Shown here: positions 38,373 through 46,967 of the stretch, piece by piece
Layout of the letters: each line of letters begins with the position of its first letter
Position numbering within the stretch: the stretch's first letter is position 1
From: Alkalimonas amylolytica
GTDB lineage: Bacteria; Pseudomonadota; Gammaproteobacteria; Enterobacterales; Alteromonadaceae
Assembly (NCBI RefSeq): GCF_900107845.1
Contig: NZ_FNRM01000002.1
Coordinates: 124,001-188,000, forward strand
DNA length: 64,000 nt
Direction: 5' to 3'
Position numbers and translations under genes: made by a program
Notes under the pieces: generated by a model
The model's database searches: none
What the model saw: only the letters and a program-made list of their open reading frames with translations
What the model was told of the DNA's origin: nothing

Positions 38373-40148
38373 TCAACCGGAATACTGCGACGGCTGGTTA
38401 GCGGAAGCTGTGCCGGTATAAAAGTGTACCTGATTGCGGCCACTTTGCTTGGCCCGGTACATGGCCTGATCGGCATCGGATAGCAGCTGTTTTAAATCAA
38501 AGCCAGAGGTATCGCTGGAGGTCACCCCAAAGCTGGCGGTCAGTAAAAACTCGTAACCTGACAGTCTGGTATCGATATCTTCTATCGAATCACGGCAGAT
38601 TTCTGCCAGCATCAGGGCTTTATCGGCGTGGCAGCCAGGCAGCAGAATGGCAAACTCTTCGCCTCCCAGGCGGCCAAACACATCATCCAATCGCATAAAG
38701 TTACGGCAGCTTTGCACCACTTGTTGCAATACCCAGTCGCCGGTAGCGTGGCCAAAATTGTCGTTGATTTGCTTAAAATGATCGAGGTCAAACAGGATCA
38801 CGCCAACGGTCAGGCCCTGCTTTTTGCAGTGCAGCAATGACTTTTCCGCCAGCTTGTTAAAGTGATAGCGATTACTAATGCCAGTCAACTCATCGTTTTC
38901 AGCCATAAATTTAAAGCGGTGGCGCCCCATCAGGCCTTGATAAGCTAAAAAACCAAGCACCAGCAGCAGCAGTACAAAGAGGCCTAGCAATAAGCGGGCA
39001 TTTTGGGCTTCCTTGCTGAGCACTTGCTGCTGCAAATTCAAAAGGCTATTTTCCATATTCAAGAACTCTATCTGCTGAGTTTTGGCCTGCATTACAGCCT
39101 TCGTTTCATGAAAACTGCGAATTCTTTCAGATTGCGCATCACGGTATTGTAATTGTGTCTGATGGAGTAGTTTGTGATAGTGCAATGCAGATTTGTAATC
39201 GTCTTGCCGCTCATACAACTGGTAGAGAATATTGTTGGCTATGACATGAGCTTCAAAATACTGGCTTGTATCCATTCTTGAAATGACTTCTAAAGCAGCC
39301 TGCTCTGCAGAGTCAAAATCACTGACCAAATAGTACACTTCCGCTTTTAATGCCTGATAATAAACATGCAAAGGCTCATAGCTTAGCTGTTGAACATTTT
39401 TGTAGTACTCATTCGTCATTTGCAGCGCGCGCTGAAAATCCTCAATATCTAGCAAGTAACGAATATAATAGTAATGTACTAGGCTCTCGAAAACCTGATC
39501 ACCAGCCTGCTGACAACTGACAACTGCACGTGAATACATTTCATCAACGTATTCAACTTTCTTCAACCGGTAATAGGACTCTATCATCAGCTGCTTGGCC
39601 GGACATAAATCCCAACCTTGGCTACTCTGTTGTTGCGCTAGCATGGAGTAATGCAGAGCCTCTTCATACAGACCCGCATGATTGTACAACAAAGCCACAA
39701 CCCTTAACGCATGCAAACGTGCTGTTGTATTTTCCGATTTTGGTACTTGCTGTGTGATCTCATCGGCTAAAACAAATGCCTCAGCAAAGCGGCCTTGAAT
39801 TGTTAAAATATTCAATAAGGTGGACTGGGCTCGTAGCATTAACTCAGTATCTACGGTCGCTTGCGGAATAGACTGAAGAATATGGATTGATTGCTCAAAA
39901 TTACCAAGAAAGCCTTGCTCATAGCCAGTTAAGTACTTCAAGTAGACTTGTTGTTCAGCAGTTAGTCTATTTGATTGTTCTTTAATATCATGCAGGTAAC
40001 GTTGAAACTCAGAAAAATCAGAGCTTTTAATGCTATCTGCATACACGAGCATTTCTGACAAGTCCTTGGAGGCAGCCATCACACTAGGCTGCTGGCATAC
40101 CATCAAAACAAGAAAAACAAGAAAGCTCTGTATAAACTTAACCGGCAT
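38373..40148 (-). CDS. Membrane diguanylate cyclase with periplasmic TPR-like sensor, coupled to the borosin precursor
   Basis: A 591-residue protein begun at the ATG at 40148: signal peptide or first helix (residues 1-25), a long all-helical TPR-like periplasmic region (about 30-330), a coiled stretch (about 340-383), one membrane helix (about 386-407) and a cytoplasmic GGDEF domain. The active site GRLGGEEFAILLPG (GGEEF about 495-499) is intact, and RLDD five residues before it fits a c-di-GMP inhibitory site, so it should make c-di-GMP with product feedback. The start lies inside the precursor gene, overlapping its stop by 11 bases, which implies translational coupling. The sensor could read an extracellular signal, conceivably related to the peptide product; that is inference. 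Confidence 0.9.
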   Translation of the reverse strand: MPVKFIQSFLVFLVLMVCQQPSVMAASKDLSEMLVYADSIKSSDFSEFQRYLHDIKEQSNRLTAEQQVYLKYLTGYEQGFLGNFEQSIHILQSIPQATVDTELMLRAQSTLLNILTIQGRFAEAFVLADEITQQVPKSENTTARLHALRVVALLYNHAGLYEEALHYSMLAQQQSSQGWDLCPAKQLMIESYYRLKKVEYVDEMYSRAVVSCQQAGDQVFESLVHYYYIRYLLDIEDFQRALQMTNEYYKNVQQLSYEPLHVYYQALKAEVYYLVSDFDSAEQAALEVISRMDTSQYFEAHVIANNILYQLYERQDDYKSALHYHKLLHQTQLQYRDAQSERIRSFHETKAVMQAKTQQIEFLNMENSLLNLQQQVLSKEAQNARLLLGLFVLLLLVLGFLAYQGLMGRHRFKFMAENDELTGISNRYHFNKLAEKSLLHCKKQGLTVGVILFDLDHFKQINDNFGHATGDWVLQQVVQSCRNFMRLDDVFGRLGGEEFAILLPGCHADKALMLAEICRDSIEDIDTRLSGYEFLLTASFGVTSSDTSGFDLKQLLSDADQAMYRAKQSGRNQVHFYTGTASANQPSQYSG

Positions 40149-40449
40149 GCCGAAGTTTATCACCAGCACTTTTCAGCTGAGCCAGCTTTTGGTGCTTATT
40201 ATCCTCATCCTCTTCATCATCCTTTTCCTTATCCTCTTGATCAGGATCTTCGGCTGGATGAAGCCCACATACCACTTGAGCACGTACCTGCAAAATCTGG
40301 TTTAACTGCTCAACATTGCCATGATTCAATGCTTGCTGAACCTCCAAAGGTAGCTCCAGCATTTCAGAATCAAGACTTAGCTTCTTCCTTTCTTTTTCAA
40401 AGGCGGTGGTCTGCCCCATCTTTTCCAGAATATTAATAATACTAGTCAT
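40138..40449 (-). CDS. Borosin (backbone N-methylated RiPP) precursor peptide, SonA-like
   Basis: A 103-residue peptide from the ATG at 40449 (AGTGAG seven bases upstream; a longer frame to 40497 is less likely). Residues 1-55 match the borosin-binding domain pattern of split borosin precursors: INILEKMGQTTAFEKE, then LELPLEVQQALNHGNVEQLN, comparable with LGQDAQLM and LTDEQINAVMTGDMEKLKTL of Shewanella SonA from memory. After it comes a short hydrophobic candidate core RAQVVCGLHPAED (56-68), then an extremely acidic segment (about 66-83) and a basic end (KLAQLKSAGDKLRHAG). No leader-cleavage site is obvious. It lies after the methyltransferase gene and overlaps the diguanylate cyclase start. 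Which residues are methylated (V59 and V60 are the best guess) cannot be read. Confidence 0.75.
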   Translation of the reverse strand: MTSIINILEKMGQTTAFEKERKKLSLDSEMLELPLEVQQALNHGNVEQLNQILQVRAQVVCGLHPAEDPDQEDKEKDDEEDEDNKHQKLAQLKSAGDKLRHAG

Positions 40450-40556
40450 TAAATTCTCACTTTTTATTTCTGCCTCATTATGGCAGTTAGCCCACACTTT
40501 TGTGCTTGCACTTCTCTCAAGCTAACGATGAATTCATAGCCGCCTACACAGGGCTT

Positions 40557-40585
40557 AATATCCATCTAAACTTAAATTAAATCAA
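40557..40585 (-). promoter_or_regulatory. Candidate internal promoter for the precursor-diguanylate cyclase pair
   Basis: Minus-strand TTGATT (40580-40585) and GATATT (40557-40562) with 17-base spacing, in the unusually long 180-base gap between methyltransferase stop and precursor start. Four of six bases match at each box. It would let the peptide be made in excess over the enzyme. Confidence 0.3.
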
Positions 40586-40630
40586 GTGATACCACGCATT
40601 CATGGCCTACAAGCCAAAATGTTACATAAA

Positions 40631-41416
40631 TTAGTTTTGCTCATTCAGCATAGCTAATCGTTTAAGCATTTCCCTGTTTGGTTGCATTGACAAGGCAGGA
40701 GGAATAACCAAAGTTGTTTTCAGACTGAACTCAGAAACCGGTAAATCTTTGAGTAATACACAGTCTATCCGAGCTTTTTGCAGTGGCAAGCCTATGGCTT
40801 CATACAAAATGACCGAATGATCAAGCGGGTAATGTACCTGCAAGGCTTCTAACAATAGCTTTCGGTAGCTGATTCCTGTTGAAAACCGGGTTAAGCTTTT
40901 ATCCCCAGCAACACCTATCTGCCAAAGCACCAGATACGCAGATGGATTGATCGTACACTGGTAAAACATGAATTGACTGGCCTCGTAATGTTGACAACCA
41001 TAAGTACCTGGATCGATACCAAGATCAGCATACAAGCAATCCTCAGCTGAGATCCCCGGCTCCATGTGTGCCTGGTAGCCCTGTTCACGAGCTATAGCTA
41101 TGGCTTTATGGGGAACCCAGGCAAATACACCGGGGTGACCGTAAAAAGCTCCCACCACATTTTTTCCCGCTTGAACCTCAGCCAGCATAACCTTCACCAT
41201 CTCTTTATAACTTTGCAAACGAGACTTCCCCTCTTGATAAAAGGGCTGCAAACTGCGAACATCAGCATTCATACTCTCAATCCACTGCTCTGATATTCCA
41301 TCGGCAACCAGCACAAAAACCACGTCGGCCTGTTCAATATAACGACGACTTAGCGGACTGATATGAGCCCCTAATGTCATCCCTGTCCCCACACAAACAA
41401 GACGTCCATGCTGCAT
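40631..41416 (-). CDS. Borosin alpha-N-methyltransferase (SonM-like, tetrapyrrole methylase fold)
   Basis: A 261-residue SAM-dependent methyltransferase started at the ATG at 41416. The glycine-rich SAM loop is VCVGTGMTLG (7-16). YGHPGVF (92-98) followed by HKAIAIA, and MEPGISAEDCLYADLGIDPG (118-137), are shared with SonM and OphMA. Tyr60, Arg66 and Tyr70 have the same spacing as OphMA Tyr66, Arg72, Tyr76, the residues that promote amide N-methylation (from memory of the OphMA work). Cobalamin-pathway methylases have the fold but not this context. It should methylate backbone amides of the separate precursor at 40138-40449. Its ATG shares TGATG with the stop of the GNAT gene. Confidence 0.85.
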   Translation of the reverse strand: MQHGRLVCVGTGMTLGAHISPLSRRYIEQADVVFVLVADGISEQWIESMNADVRSLQPFYQEGKSRLQSYKEMVKVMLAEVQAGKNVVGAFYGHPGVFAWVPHKAIAIAREQGYQAHMEPGISAEDCLYADLGIDPGTYGCQHYEASQFMFYQCTINPSAYLVLWQIGVAGDKSLTRFSTGISYRKLLLEALQVHYPLDHSVILYEAIGLPLQKARIDCVLLKDLPVSEFSLKTTLVIPPALSMQPNREMLKRLAMLNEQN

Positions 41417-41985
41417 CAATGCCCCCGGCAATTTTTATTGTAATGTTGTTCGATGAACCAGGTTTGCTGGTTATTTGCTGTCACTCTTGTTCCTTTTGTC
41501 ATTGCCGCCGTTTGAGCCATAGCAATTGCAGCCGCATTATCAGGATGAAGTTGAAGCCAGACTTTTGAAACACCCAAAGCGAACAACCTGGTTATGCACT
41601 GTTGTAAAACTTCAGTGGCCACTCCTTTCCCCTGAGCCTGTTGGCTCAGGATAATACCAAACTCAATACCTGCATCCCCCGTGTCGGTTAATCCCATCAG
41701 ACCTAAACTCCGCCGGCTGCTTTTGCTTTCAATCACAAAAAATAACCGCCGCCATTGAAGTGAAACATTGAGTTTTAGAGCCTTAAAGAAGCTTGCTACT
41801 GCCTCACCCTCCGTTAAAGATCTACCAATGTAACGCATACTATTGGCATCGGTATAAAGCTGCAGATACAAAGCTTGATCTTTGCCAGTTAACAGCCGCA
41901 CACTGGTGTGCGCGGTAGTAAAAGTTAGTTGCGATGCAACAGGAACATAGCCAATATCCAAACACGCTGCATTGTATTGCTTCAT
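41416..41985 (-). CDS. GNAT family N-acetyltransferase, first gene of the borosin operon
   Basis: A 189-residue single-domain GNAT protein of the RimJ/RimL-like type (SVRLLTGKDQALYLQLYTDA, then GLMGLTDTGDAGIEFGIILS, acetyl-CoA loop QQAQGKGVATEV, and VSKVWLQLHPDNAAAIAMAQ). It would acetylate an amine of a small molecule, peptide or protein. Its stop TGA overlaps the methyltransferase ATG as TGATG, so the two are translated together. It could modify the borosin product (for example a freed N-terminus) or be an unrelated passenger; I know of no GNAT in characterised borosin pathways. Confidence 0.85.
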   Translation of the reverse strand: MKQYNAACLDIGYVPVASQLTFTTAHTSVRLLTGKDQALYLQLYTDANSMRYIGRSLTEGEAVASFFKALKLNVSLQWRRLFFVIESKSSRRSLGLMGLTDTGDAGIEFGIILSQQAQGKGVATEVLQQCITRLFALGVSKVWLQLHPDNAAAIAMAQTAAMTKGTRVTANNQQTWFIEQHYNKNCRGH

Positions 41986-42110
41986 ATCCGCTCACTGTGA
42001 CAATTTTTTGTTTAGAATACCGAAATTCGAAATTGAATGCATTCAGCTGCCAAACTTCAATTTTCAATGCCATACTAATACAGTGAGAGCTAAAAAGGTC
42101 GCGAGCTGTA

Positions 42111-42887
42111 ATGGGTGTTAAAAAGCTGTTGTCTCTTTTGCTGTTCAGTTTGAGCTTACCTGCTCAGGCTCTGCAACCTGTGGAGCAAACCACATTGCTG
42201 ATTGGGGTTGGAGCCGATAAACCGCCTTTTGTATTTTCCAATGAAGAAACGATATCCGGGCTTGAAGTGGATATTTTCCGTGAAGCCATGGCTGGTTCAG
42301 GTTACCAACTGGAGTTTGTTGCCTTGCCCTTTCATCAACTAAACCGTGCTTTGTTGCTTTTTCCTGATCTGGATGTTGCTGCAGGGGTTGGCACCGAGTT
42401 TTTCGATACATTGCATTATGTGGATAAATTCAGTTATTACGAAAATGTCGCTGTCAGTAGAGCTTCATCCGGGATCCAGCTGGAGTCCATCCGGGATTTA
42501 CAACAGTACTCGGTGGTCTCCTGGCAAGGGGCCAGCCAACCGGCAACCCCGCTCGGGCCGGTGTTTCATCACCTCTATGGGGCCGCAGACCGCCAACCTC
42601 ACCGAGGCTATCAGGAGCTAAGTCAATACAGCCAGAACGCTATGTTTTGGTTGGGACGAACCGATGTGATTGTGGTAGACCGGGCAATATTCAGTTGGTA
42701 CCGCCGCTTACTTGCCGACAGCAAAGATACCTCAGTGGACGTCAGTATCCACCCTTTGTTCCCTGAGCGGCAATACACCAAAGTCGCTTTCCGTGATCCT
42801 GAACTTGCTGCTATTTTTGCTGCTGGTTTGAAACAGCTGAAGTCGTCAGGCCGATACCAGCAGCTGTACCAACACTATCTGGATTAA
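42111..42887 (+). CDS. Periplasmic substrate-binding protein (family 3-like)
   Basis: A 258-residue exported protein with signal peptide ([20 protein letters not shown]) and the bilobal amino-acid-binding fold: [29 protein letters not shown], and the C-terminal [20 protein letters not shown] with [10 protein letters not shown]. No permease or ATPase gene is nearby; orphan proteins of this type are abundant in Shewanella and Rheinheimera relatives and may serve sensing rather than uptake. It is divergent from the borosin operon across 125 bases and its stop overlaps that of ygiQ by 4 bases. Confidence 0.85.
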   Translation: MGVKKLLSLLLFSLSLPAQALQPVEQTTLLIGVGADKPPFVFSNEETISGLEVDIFREAMAGSGYQLEFVALPFHQLNRALLLFPDLDVAAGVGTEFFDTLHYVDKFSYYENVAVSRASSGIQLESIRDLQQYSVVSWQGASQPATPLGPVFHHLYGAADRQPHRGYQELSQYSQNAMFWLGRTDVIVVDRAIFSWYRRLLADSKDTSVDVSIHPLFPERQYTKVAFRDPELAAIFAAGLKQLKSSGRYQQLYQHYLD

Positions 42888-45109
42888 TGGGTTTTTCGTT
42901 TGGGTCGCTTCGCTTTATGACCTTTTTTAGCCGCCGGATCTAAGCCGGTATGCCGGGTCAGTGCCTGTTGACCTGGTTTTGGCTTTATCGGGCGTTTGGC
43001 TAAAGGTCGGTCCTCCGGCGGTACCAGGCAGTCTTTGCCACGGCCAATCAGGTGCTCCATGTTGTGTGCAATCAGCGCTTCACGAATTTGCCCCCAACCT
43101 GCCGGGTCGTGGTAACGCAGCAGCGCTTTGTGCAAACGCCGGTTGCGTTCGCCTTTCGGTACGGGCACATCGGCTTCGCTGTGCTTGTGAATGTTTTTCA
43201 GCGAGTTTAAACCGGTATGGTAAATGGTGGTGGCATTGGCCATCGGGCTGGGGTAAAAGTTCTGCACCTGATCCAGCTTAAAGCCGCGCTGTTTTAACCA
43301 AAGCGCCAGATTGATCATATCCAGATCGGTGGTCCCCGGATGCGCCGAAATAAAATACGGGATCAGGTACTGCTCTTTACCGGCCTCTTTGCTGTACTGC
43401 TCGAACATGGCTTTAAACTTATCGTAAGCCCCCATGCCCGGCTTCATCATTTTTGACAAAGGCCCTTCTTCGGTGTGCTCCGGCGCAATTTTCAGATAAC
43501 CACCGACATGGTGCTGCACCAATTCTTTGACGTAATTGGGATCTTCCACCGCTAAATCGTACCGTACGCCAGATGCCACCAGCACTTTTTTAATCCCCGG
43601 TAAGGAGCGCGCTTCGCGGTACAGCTCTACCGTTGGGCTTTGATCGGTATCCATGTGCTCGCAAATGCTGGGGTAGACACAGGAAGGCCGGCGGCAGGTT
43701 TGCTCCGCACGCGGATTTTTGCAGCGTAGCCGATACATATTGGCGGTTGGGCCACCCAGATCGGAAATCACACCGGTAAAGCCAGGTACTTTGTCACGAA
43801 TTTGTTCAACTTCACGCAAAATGGATTCTTTTGAGCGGCTTTGAATCACCCGGCCTTCGTGTTCGGTGATAGAGCAAAAACTGCAGCCACCAAAACAACC
43901 GCGCATAATATTGACCGAGGTTTTGATCATCTCGTAGGCCGGGATTTTGGCCTTACCATAGCTGGGGTGAGGCACCCGCTGGTACGGCAAACCAAACACC
44001 AGGTCCATCTCTTCAGTACTCAGCGGAAACGCCGGCGGATTAACCCAGAGATGACGATCGCCATGGCGCTGCATAATGGCACGGGCACAGCCCGGGTTGG
44101 TTTCCTGATGCAAAATACGCGACGCATGGGCATAAAGCGGCTTGTTCACCGAGACTTGTTCAAAAGCAGGCAGTTTGACGTAAGTAAGCTCCCAGGGCTT
44201 TTGCTTGGCGGGTTGCACCACCACGGCTTTAGCTTCAACCGGTTGCGGCTTGGTTAAGTCAATGCCCGCTTTGGCAAATTCGGAGTAACTGCTGCAACCA
44301 ACATCATCGGCGCCATAGGGGTTGGAAATCGGGTCAATCTTGCCTATTTTATCCAGCGCGGTGGAATCGACGCCACGCCAGCCAGGTAGGGGCTCTTTAC
44401 GAATTACCGCGGTACCCCGCACATCCTGAATACTGCTCACTGGCTCGCCGGCAGCAATACGACTGGCCACTTCAATTAGTGGCCGTTCGGCATTGCCGTA
44501 GATCAGCAAGTCTGCTTTGGCATCAAACAACACCGAGCGACGCACTTTTTCCGACCAATAGTCATAATGCGCAATACGGCGCAGACTGGCTTCGATTCCC
44601 CCAATGATCACAGGCACTTCTTTGTAAGCTTCTTTGCAACGCTGGGAGTACACCAACACCGCCCGGTCTGGTCGCTTACCCCCGATATCCCCTGGCGTAT
44701 AGGCATCATCGTGCCGCAATTTCTTATCGGCGGTATAACGATTGATCATCGAGTCCATATTACCGGCCGATACGCCAAAAAACAGATTGGGTTTGCCAAG
44801 GCGCATAAAATCGTCTTTGCTGTGCCAGTCTGGCTGAGCAATAATGCCCACCCGAAAGCCTTGCTGCTCCAGCATCCGTCCTACCACTGCCATACCAAAA
44901 CTAGGATGATCGACATAAGCATCGCCTACCACCAGAATAATATCGCAGCTGTCCCAACCTAGTTGTGCCATCTCTTGGCGAGACATTGGCAAAAAAGGCG
45001 CTGTGCCATAGCACTCCGCCCAGTATTTCGGGTAGGAAAACAAATCACGCTCTGGTGCCATGCGGGCTACCTGAGTGCGGGGACGAAGTGAAGGTGCTGA
45101 CTGCGACAT
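42884..45109 (-). CDS. YgiQ family radical SAM protein
   Basis: A 741-residue radical SAM enzyme. An N-terminal UPF0313 domain ([20 protein letters not shown].. region and [20 protein letters not shown]) precedes the radical SAM core with the iron-sulfur cysteines in [19 protein letters not shown] (about 395-415). A second cysteine-rich stretch ([21 protein letters not shown], about 470-490 in part) is typical of the family, as is the basic C-terminal tail. The reaction is unknown. Monocistronic and convergent with the binding-protein gene. Confidence 0.95.
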   Translation of the reverse strand: MSQSAPSLRPRTQVARMAPERDLFSYPKYWAECYGTAPFLPMSRQEMAQLGWDSCDIILVVGDAYVDHPSFGMAVVGRMLEQQGFRVGIIAQPDWHSKDDFMRLGKPNLFFGVSAGNMDSMINRYTADKKLRHDDAYTPGDIGGKRPDRAVLVYSQRCKEAYKEVPVIIGGIEASLRRIAHYDYWSEKVRRSVLFDAKADLLIYGNAERPLIEVASRIAAGEPVSSIQDVRGTAVIRKEPLPGWRGVDSTALDKIGKIDPISNPYGADDVGCSSYSEFAKAGIDLTKPQPVEAKAVVVQPAKQKPWELTYVKLPAFEQVSVNKPLYAHASRILHQETNPGCARAIMQRHGDRHLWVNPPAFPLSTEEMDLVFGLPYQRVPHPSYGKAKIPAYEMIKTSVNIMRGCFGGCSFCSITEHEGRVIQSRSKESILREVEQIRDKVPGFTGVISDLGGPTANMYRLRCKNPRAEQTCRRPSCVYPSICEHMDTDQSPTVELYREARSLPGIKKVLVASGVRYDLAVEDPNYVKELVQHHVGGYLKIAPEHTEEGPLSKMMKPGMGAYDKFKAMFEQYSKEAGKEQYLIPYFISAHPGTTDLDMINLALWLKQRGFKLDQVQNFYPSPMANATTIYHTGLNSLKNIHKHSEADVPVPKGERNRRLHKALLRYHDPAGWGQIREALIAHNMEHLIGRGKDCLVPPEDRPLAKRPIKPKPGQQALTRHTGLDPAAKKGHKAKRPKRKTH

Positions 45110-45259
45110 GAAAACGGCCTGGTGAATAACAGGCCTGTATTATAACGGTTTCACCCATGAAGATACAGCAAGCGCGGGCTGAAATCAGCAGCTTGCTTGA
45201 AATTTCCTGGTTAAAAAGTATACTAAAGGTTCACTCTAAATCGTCGCAGGAGGTTTATC

Positions 45260-45811
45260 ATGGCATCGGTAGAAAGCACCAACCCGGCCGCTTTTGAAGC
45301 CAACCAATTAGCTGGTAACGCCCGACCTGAGCGCTCGGTTACAGTAGAACAACCAGCGGATCAGCCTGCACCTTCGTCCAATAGTGGTGCCAATACAGCT
45401 AACGATGTTTCCTCGGTGGATATCAGCCCGGAAGCACGTGCGGCCTTTGAGCAGGACAGTGCTGATTTTCAGCAAGCACTGCAGGATTTTCGTAGCCAGA
45501 ATGCACAACAGTCAGCCCAGCTCGTGGCTAACCTCTTTGACGGTGCTGCAGGCAGCGGCAATCAATCCCTGACCGATGCCCTGGCGCAATTAAACAGCCT
45601 GGCCGAACGGCTAAACGACAACCGGCAAGCTGCTTTGGCCGATACCCTTGATATTCAGGATAACACTGAAACAACACCTGCTGTAGAAAACGAACCCGCC
45701 GCTGAAACCACGGCCACAGCTACCGAAGCAGATGCCGTCAATACCGATACCGAAACGCAGGAGTTCAGTCAGCGTAATGCGCTGGAAGAAACCGGCCTGA
45801 CTCAATCGTAA
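45260..45811 (+). CDS. Low-complexity hypothetical protein
   Basis: A 183-residue protein I do not recognise. A strong AGGAGG ribosome site precedes the ATG, arguing for real expression. The composition is Ala, Thr, Glu, Asn and Gln rich; a likely ordered middle (about 50-125: VDISPEARAAFEQDSADFQQ and NSLAERLNDNRQAALADTL) is flanked by disordered ends, the last 50 residues being Glu/Thr/Ala repeats. No signal peptide, cysteine or membrane segment. Its stop overlaps the DUF3081 gene on the opposite strand by 10 bases. The VDISPEARA phrase occurs in small flagellar-regulator-like and unknown proteins, but I would not assign a role. Confidence 0.7.
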   Translation: MASVESTNPAAFEANQLAGNARPERSVTVEQPADQPAPSSNSGANTANDVSSVDISPEARAAFEQDSADFQQALQDFRSQNAQQSAQLVANLFDGAAGSGNQSLTDALAQLNSLAERLNDNRQAALADTLDIQDNTETTPAVENEPAAETTATATEADAVNTDTETQEFSQRNALEETGLTQS

Positions 45812-46074
45812 TGCTTTTGTATTTGCTCCAGCTGCTGGAAAAATTCATCCAGCAGCTTTTCACTGTCGGCATTGCTGTGCCAGGTATTGTGAAAACCTAA
45901 GGTTAGTTGCACCCGGCTGTTGTCAAAAAATAATTCGTAGCCATCAAAGCCTGCAGATACCTGCACCCCATCCAGCAAGTAGCCCTGCCCCCATTCTGTC
46001 TTGGTAACAGCACCATGCTTTTCGATTTTGCTGTAAACATCCATTAAAAATTTACTGTTTATTTTGTGTTCCAT
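45802..46074 (-). CDS. DUF3081 family protein
   Basis: A 90-residue cytoplasmic protein matching the small DUF3081 family of Alteromonadales and Vibrionales: INSKFLMDVYSKIEKHG, then YLLDGVQVSAGFDGYELFF and LTLGFHNTWH, with a helical end. No function is known. It ends tail to tail with the low-complexity protein gene. Confidence 0.75.
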   Translation of the reverse strand: MEHKINSKFLMDVYSKIEKHGAVTKTEWGQGYLLDGVQVSAGFDGYELFFDNSRVQLTLGFHNTWHSNADSEKLLDEFFQQLEQIQKHYD

Positions 46075-46239
46075 AAATCTGCTCCGTTCATTGCTGCGGT
46101 GTATTTAACACTGAATGGTTCGTGCTACCAGCTTAGTACAAGGATACGCACCCGTCGTTCAACCAGTTTCCTTGAATTTGAACCTGAGGGCTGTTCTGGG
46201 TATAGTGCCTGCGGACCCTTAAACTCAATGGAAAAAGCC

Positions 46240-46851
46240 ATGACAAAAAAAATAACCAAGCCTTTGCTGCTTTCTGCCGCGGCCCTTGCCGTATCTTTTG
46301 CTACTCAGGCCAACATTGTTGCGCCAGCTCCGCTGGTTTCCATTCCAACGCACGATGCTTTTTTTGATCACCTGCGTGCCCACTGTGGGAAAGCCTATGA
46401 AGGCAAAGTAACGGTCAATAACCCATCAGTCTCTGGTTTTGAAGGCCGCCTCGTGATGCATGTTCGAGTGTGTGAAGATCACCAATTGCAGATCCCTTTT
46501 CATGTTGGTGACAACCACTCGCGTACCTGGATCTTAACCAAAACCGGTTCTGGCATCAGTCTAAAGCACGATCACCGGCTGGAAGATGGCAGCAATGATC
46601 CTATGACCATGTACGGTGGCCATACCGTCGATGCTGGCTTTGATCGGGTACAGTCTTTCCCGGTGGACCAGTACTCGATTGAAGAATTTGTGAAAGATGG
46701 CATTCCGGCATCCACTACCAATACCTGGCAAATGTACATTTATCCGGAGCAATTTACTTATCGCCTGTTCCGTGAAGGTCGTGAATTCCGGGTCGACTTT
46801 GATTTGACCAAGCCGGTCGATCTGCCACCAACCCCATGGGGCTACCAGTAA
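46240..46851 (+). CDS. Secreted hypothetical protein
   Basis: A 203-residue exported protein started at the ATG at 46240 (GGA eight bases upstream), giving the signal peptide MTKKITKPLLLSAAALAVSF..ATQA; the open frame back to 46066 overlaps the opposite gene and is not real. The mature part has two cysteines (HCGKAYEGKV and VRVCEDHQLQ, probably a disulfide) and His/Asp-rich phrases LKHDHRLEDGSNDP and MYGGHTVDAG. It ends PTPWGYQ. I remember similar secreted proteins without a name in Shewanella-type genomes. Function unknown. Confidence 0.8.
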   Translation: MTKKITKPLLLSAAALAVSFATQANIVAPAPLVSIPTHDAFFDHLRAHCGKAYEGKVTVNNPSVSGFEGRLVMHVRVCEDHQLQIPFHVGDNHSRTWILTKTGSGISLKHDHRLEDGSNDPMTMYGGHTVDAGFDRVQSFPVDQYSIEEFVKDGIPASTTNTWQMYIYPEQFTYRLFREGREFRVDFDLTKPVDLPPTPWGYQ

Positions 46852-46865
46852 GCACAATGCCCATA

Positions 46866-46892
46866 GCCAGCAACTCAATCCGAGTTGTTGGC
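46866..46892 (+). terminator. Hairpin after the secreted protein gene
   Basis: Eleven-base-pair stem GCCAGCAACTC (46866-46876) / GAGTTGTTGGC (46882-46892) with one G-T pair, 15 bases after the stop. No T run follows, so it may be an mRNA-end stabiliser or weak terminator. Confidence 0.35.
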
Positions 46893-46967
46893 TCCCCTAG
46901 CCTGTTCAGGTTAGTATAGCTTTGCACTAAACATTATAATTACAACGCACTTCACTGGAGTCCATTT

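Noticed and set aside
40631..41416. Reading the methylase-fold protein as a cobalamin or siroheme biosynthesis enzyme
   Set aside because: No cobalamin genes nearby; the YGHPGVF block, the Tyr/Arg/Tyr spacing and the adjacent binding-domain peptide fit borosin enzymes better.
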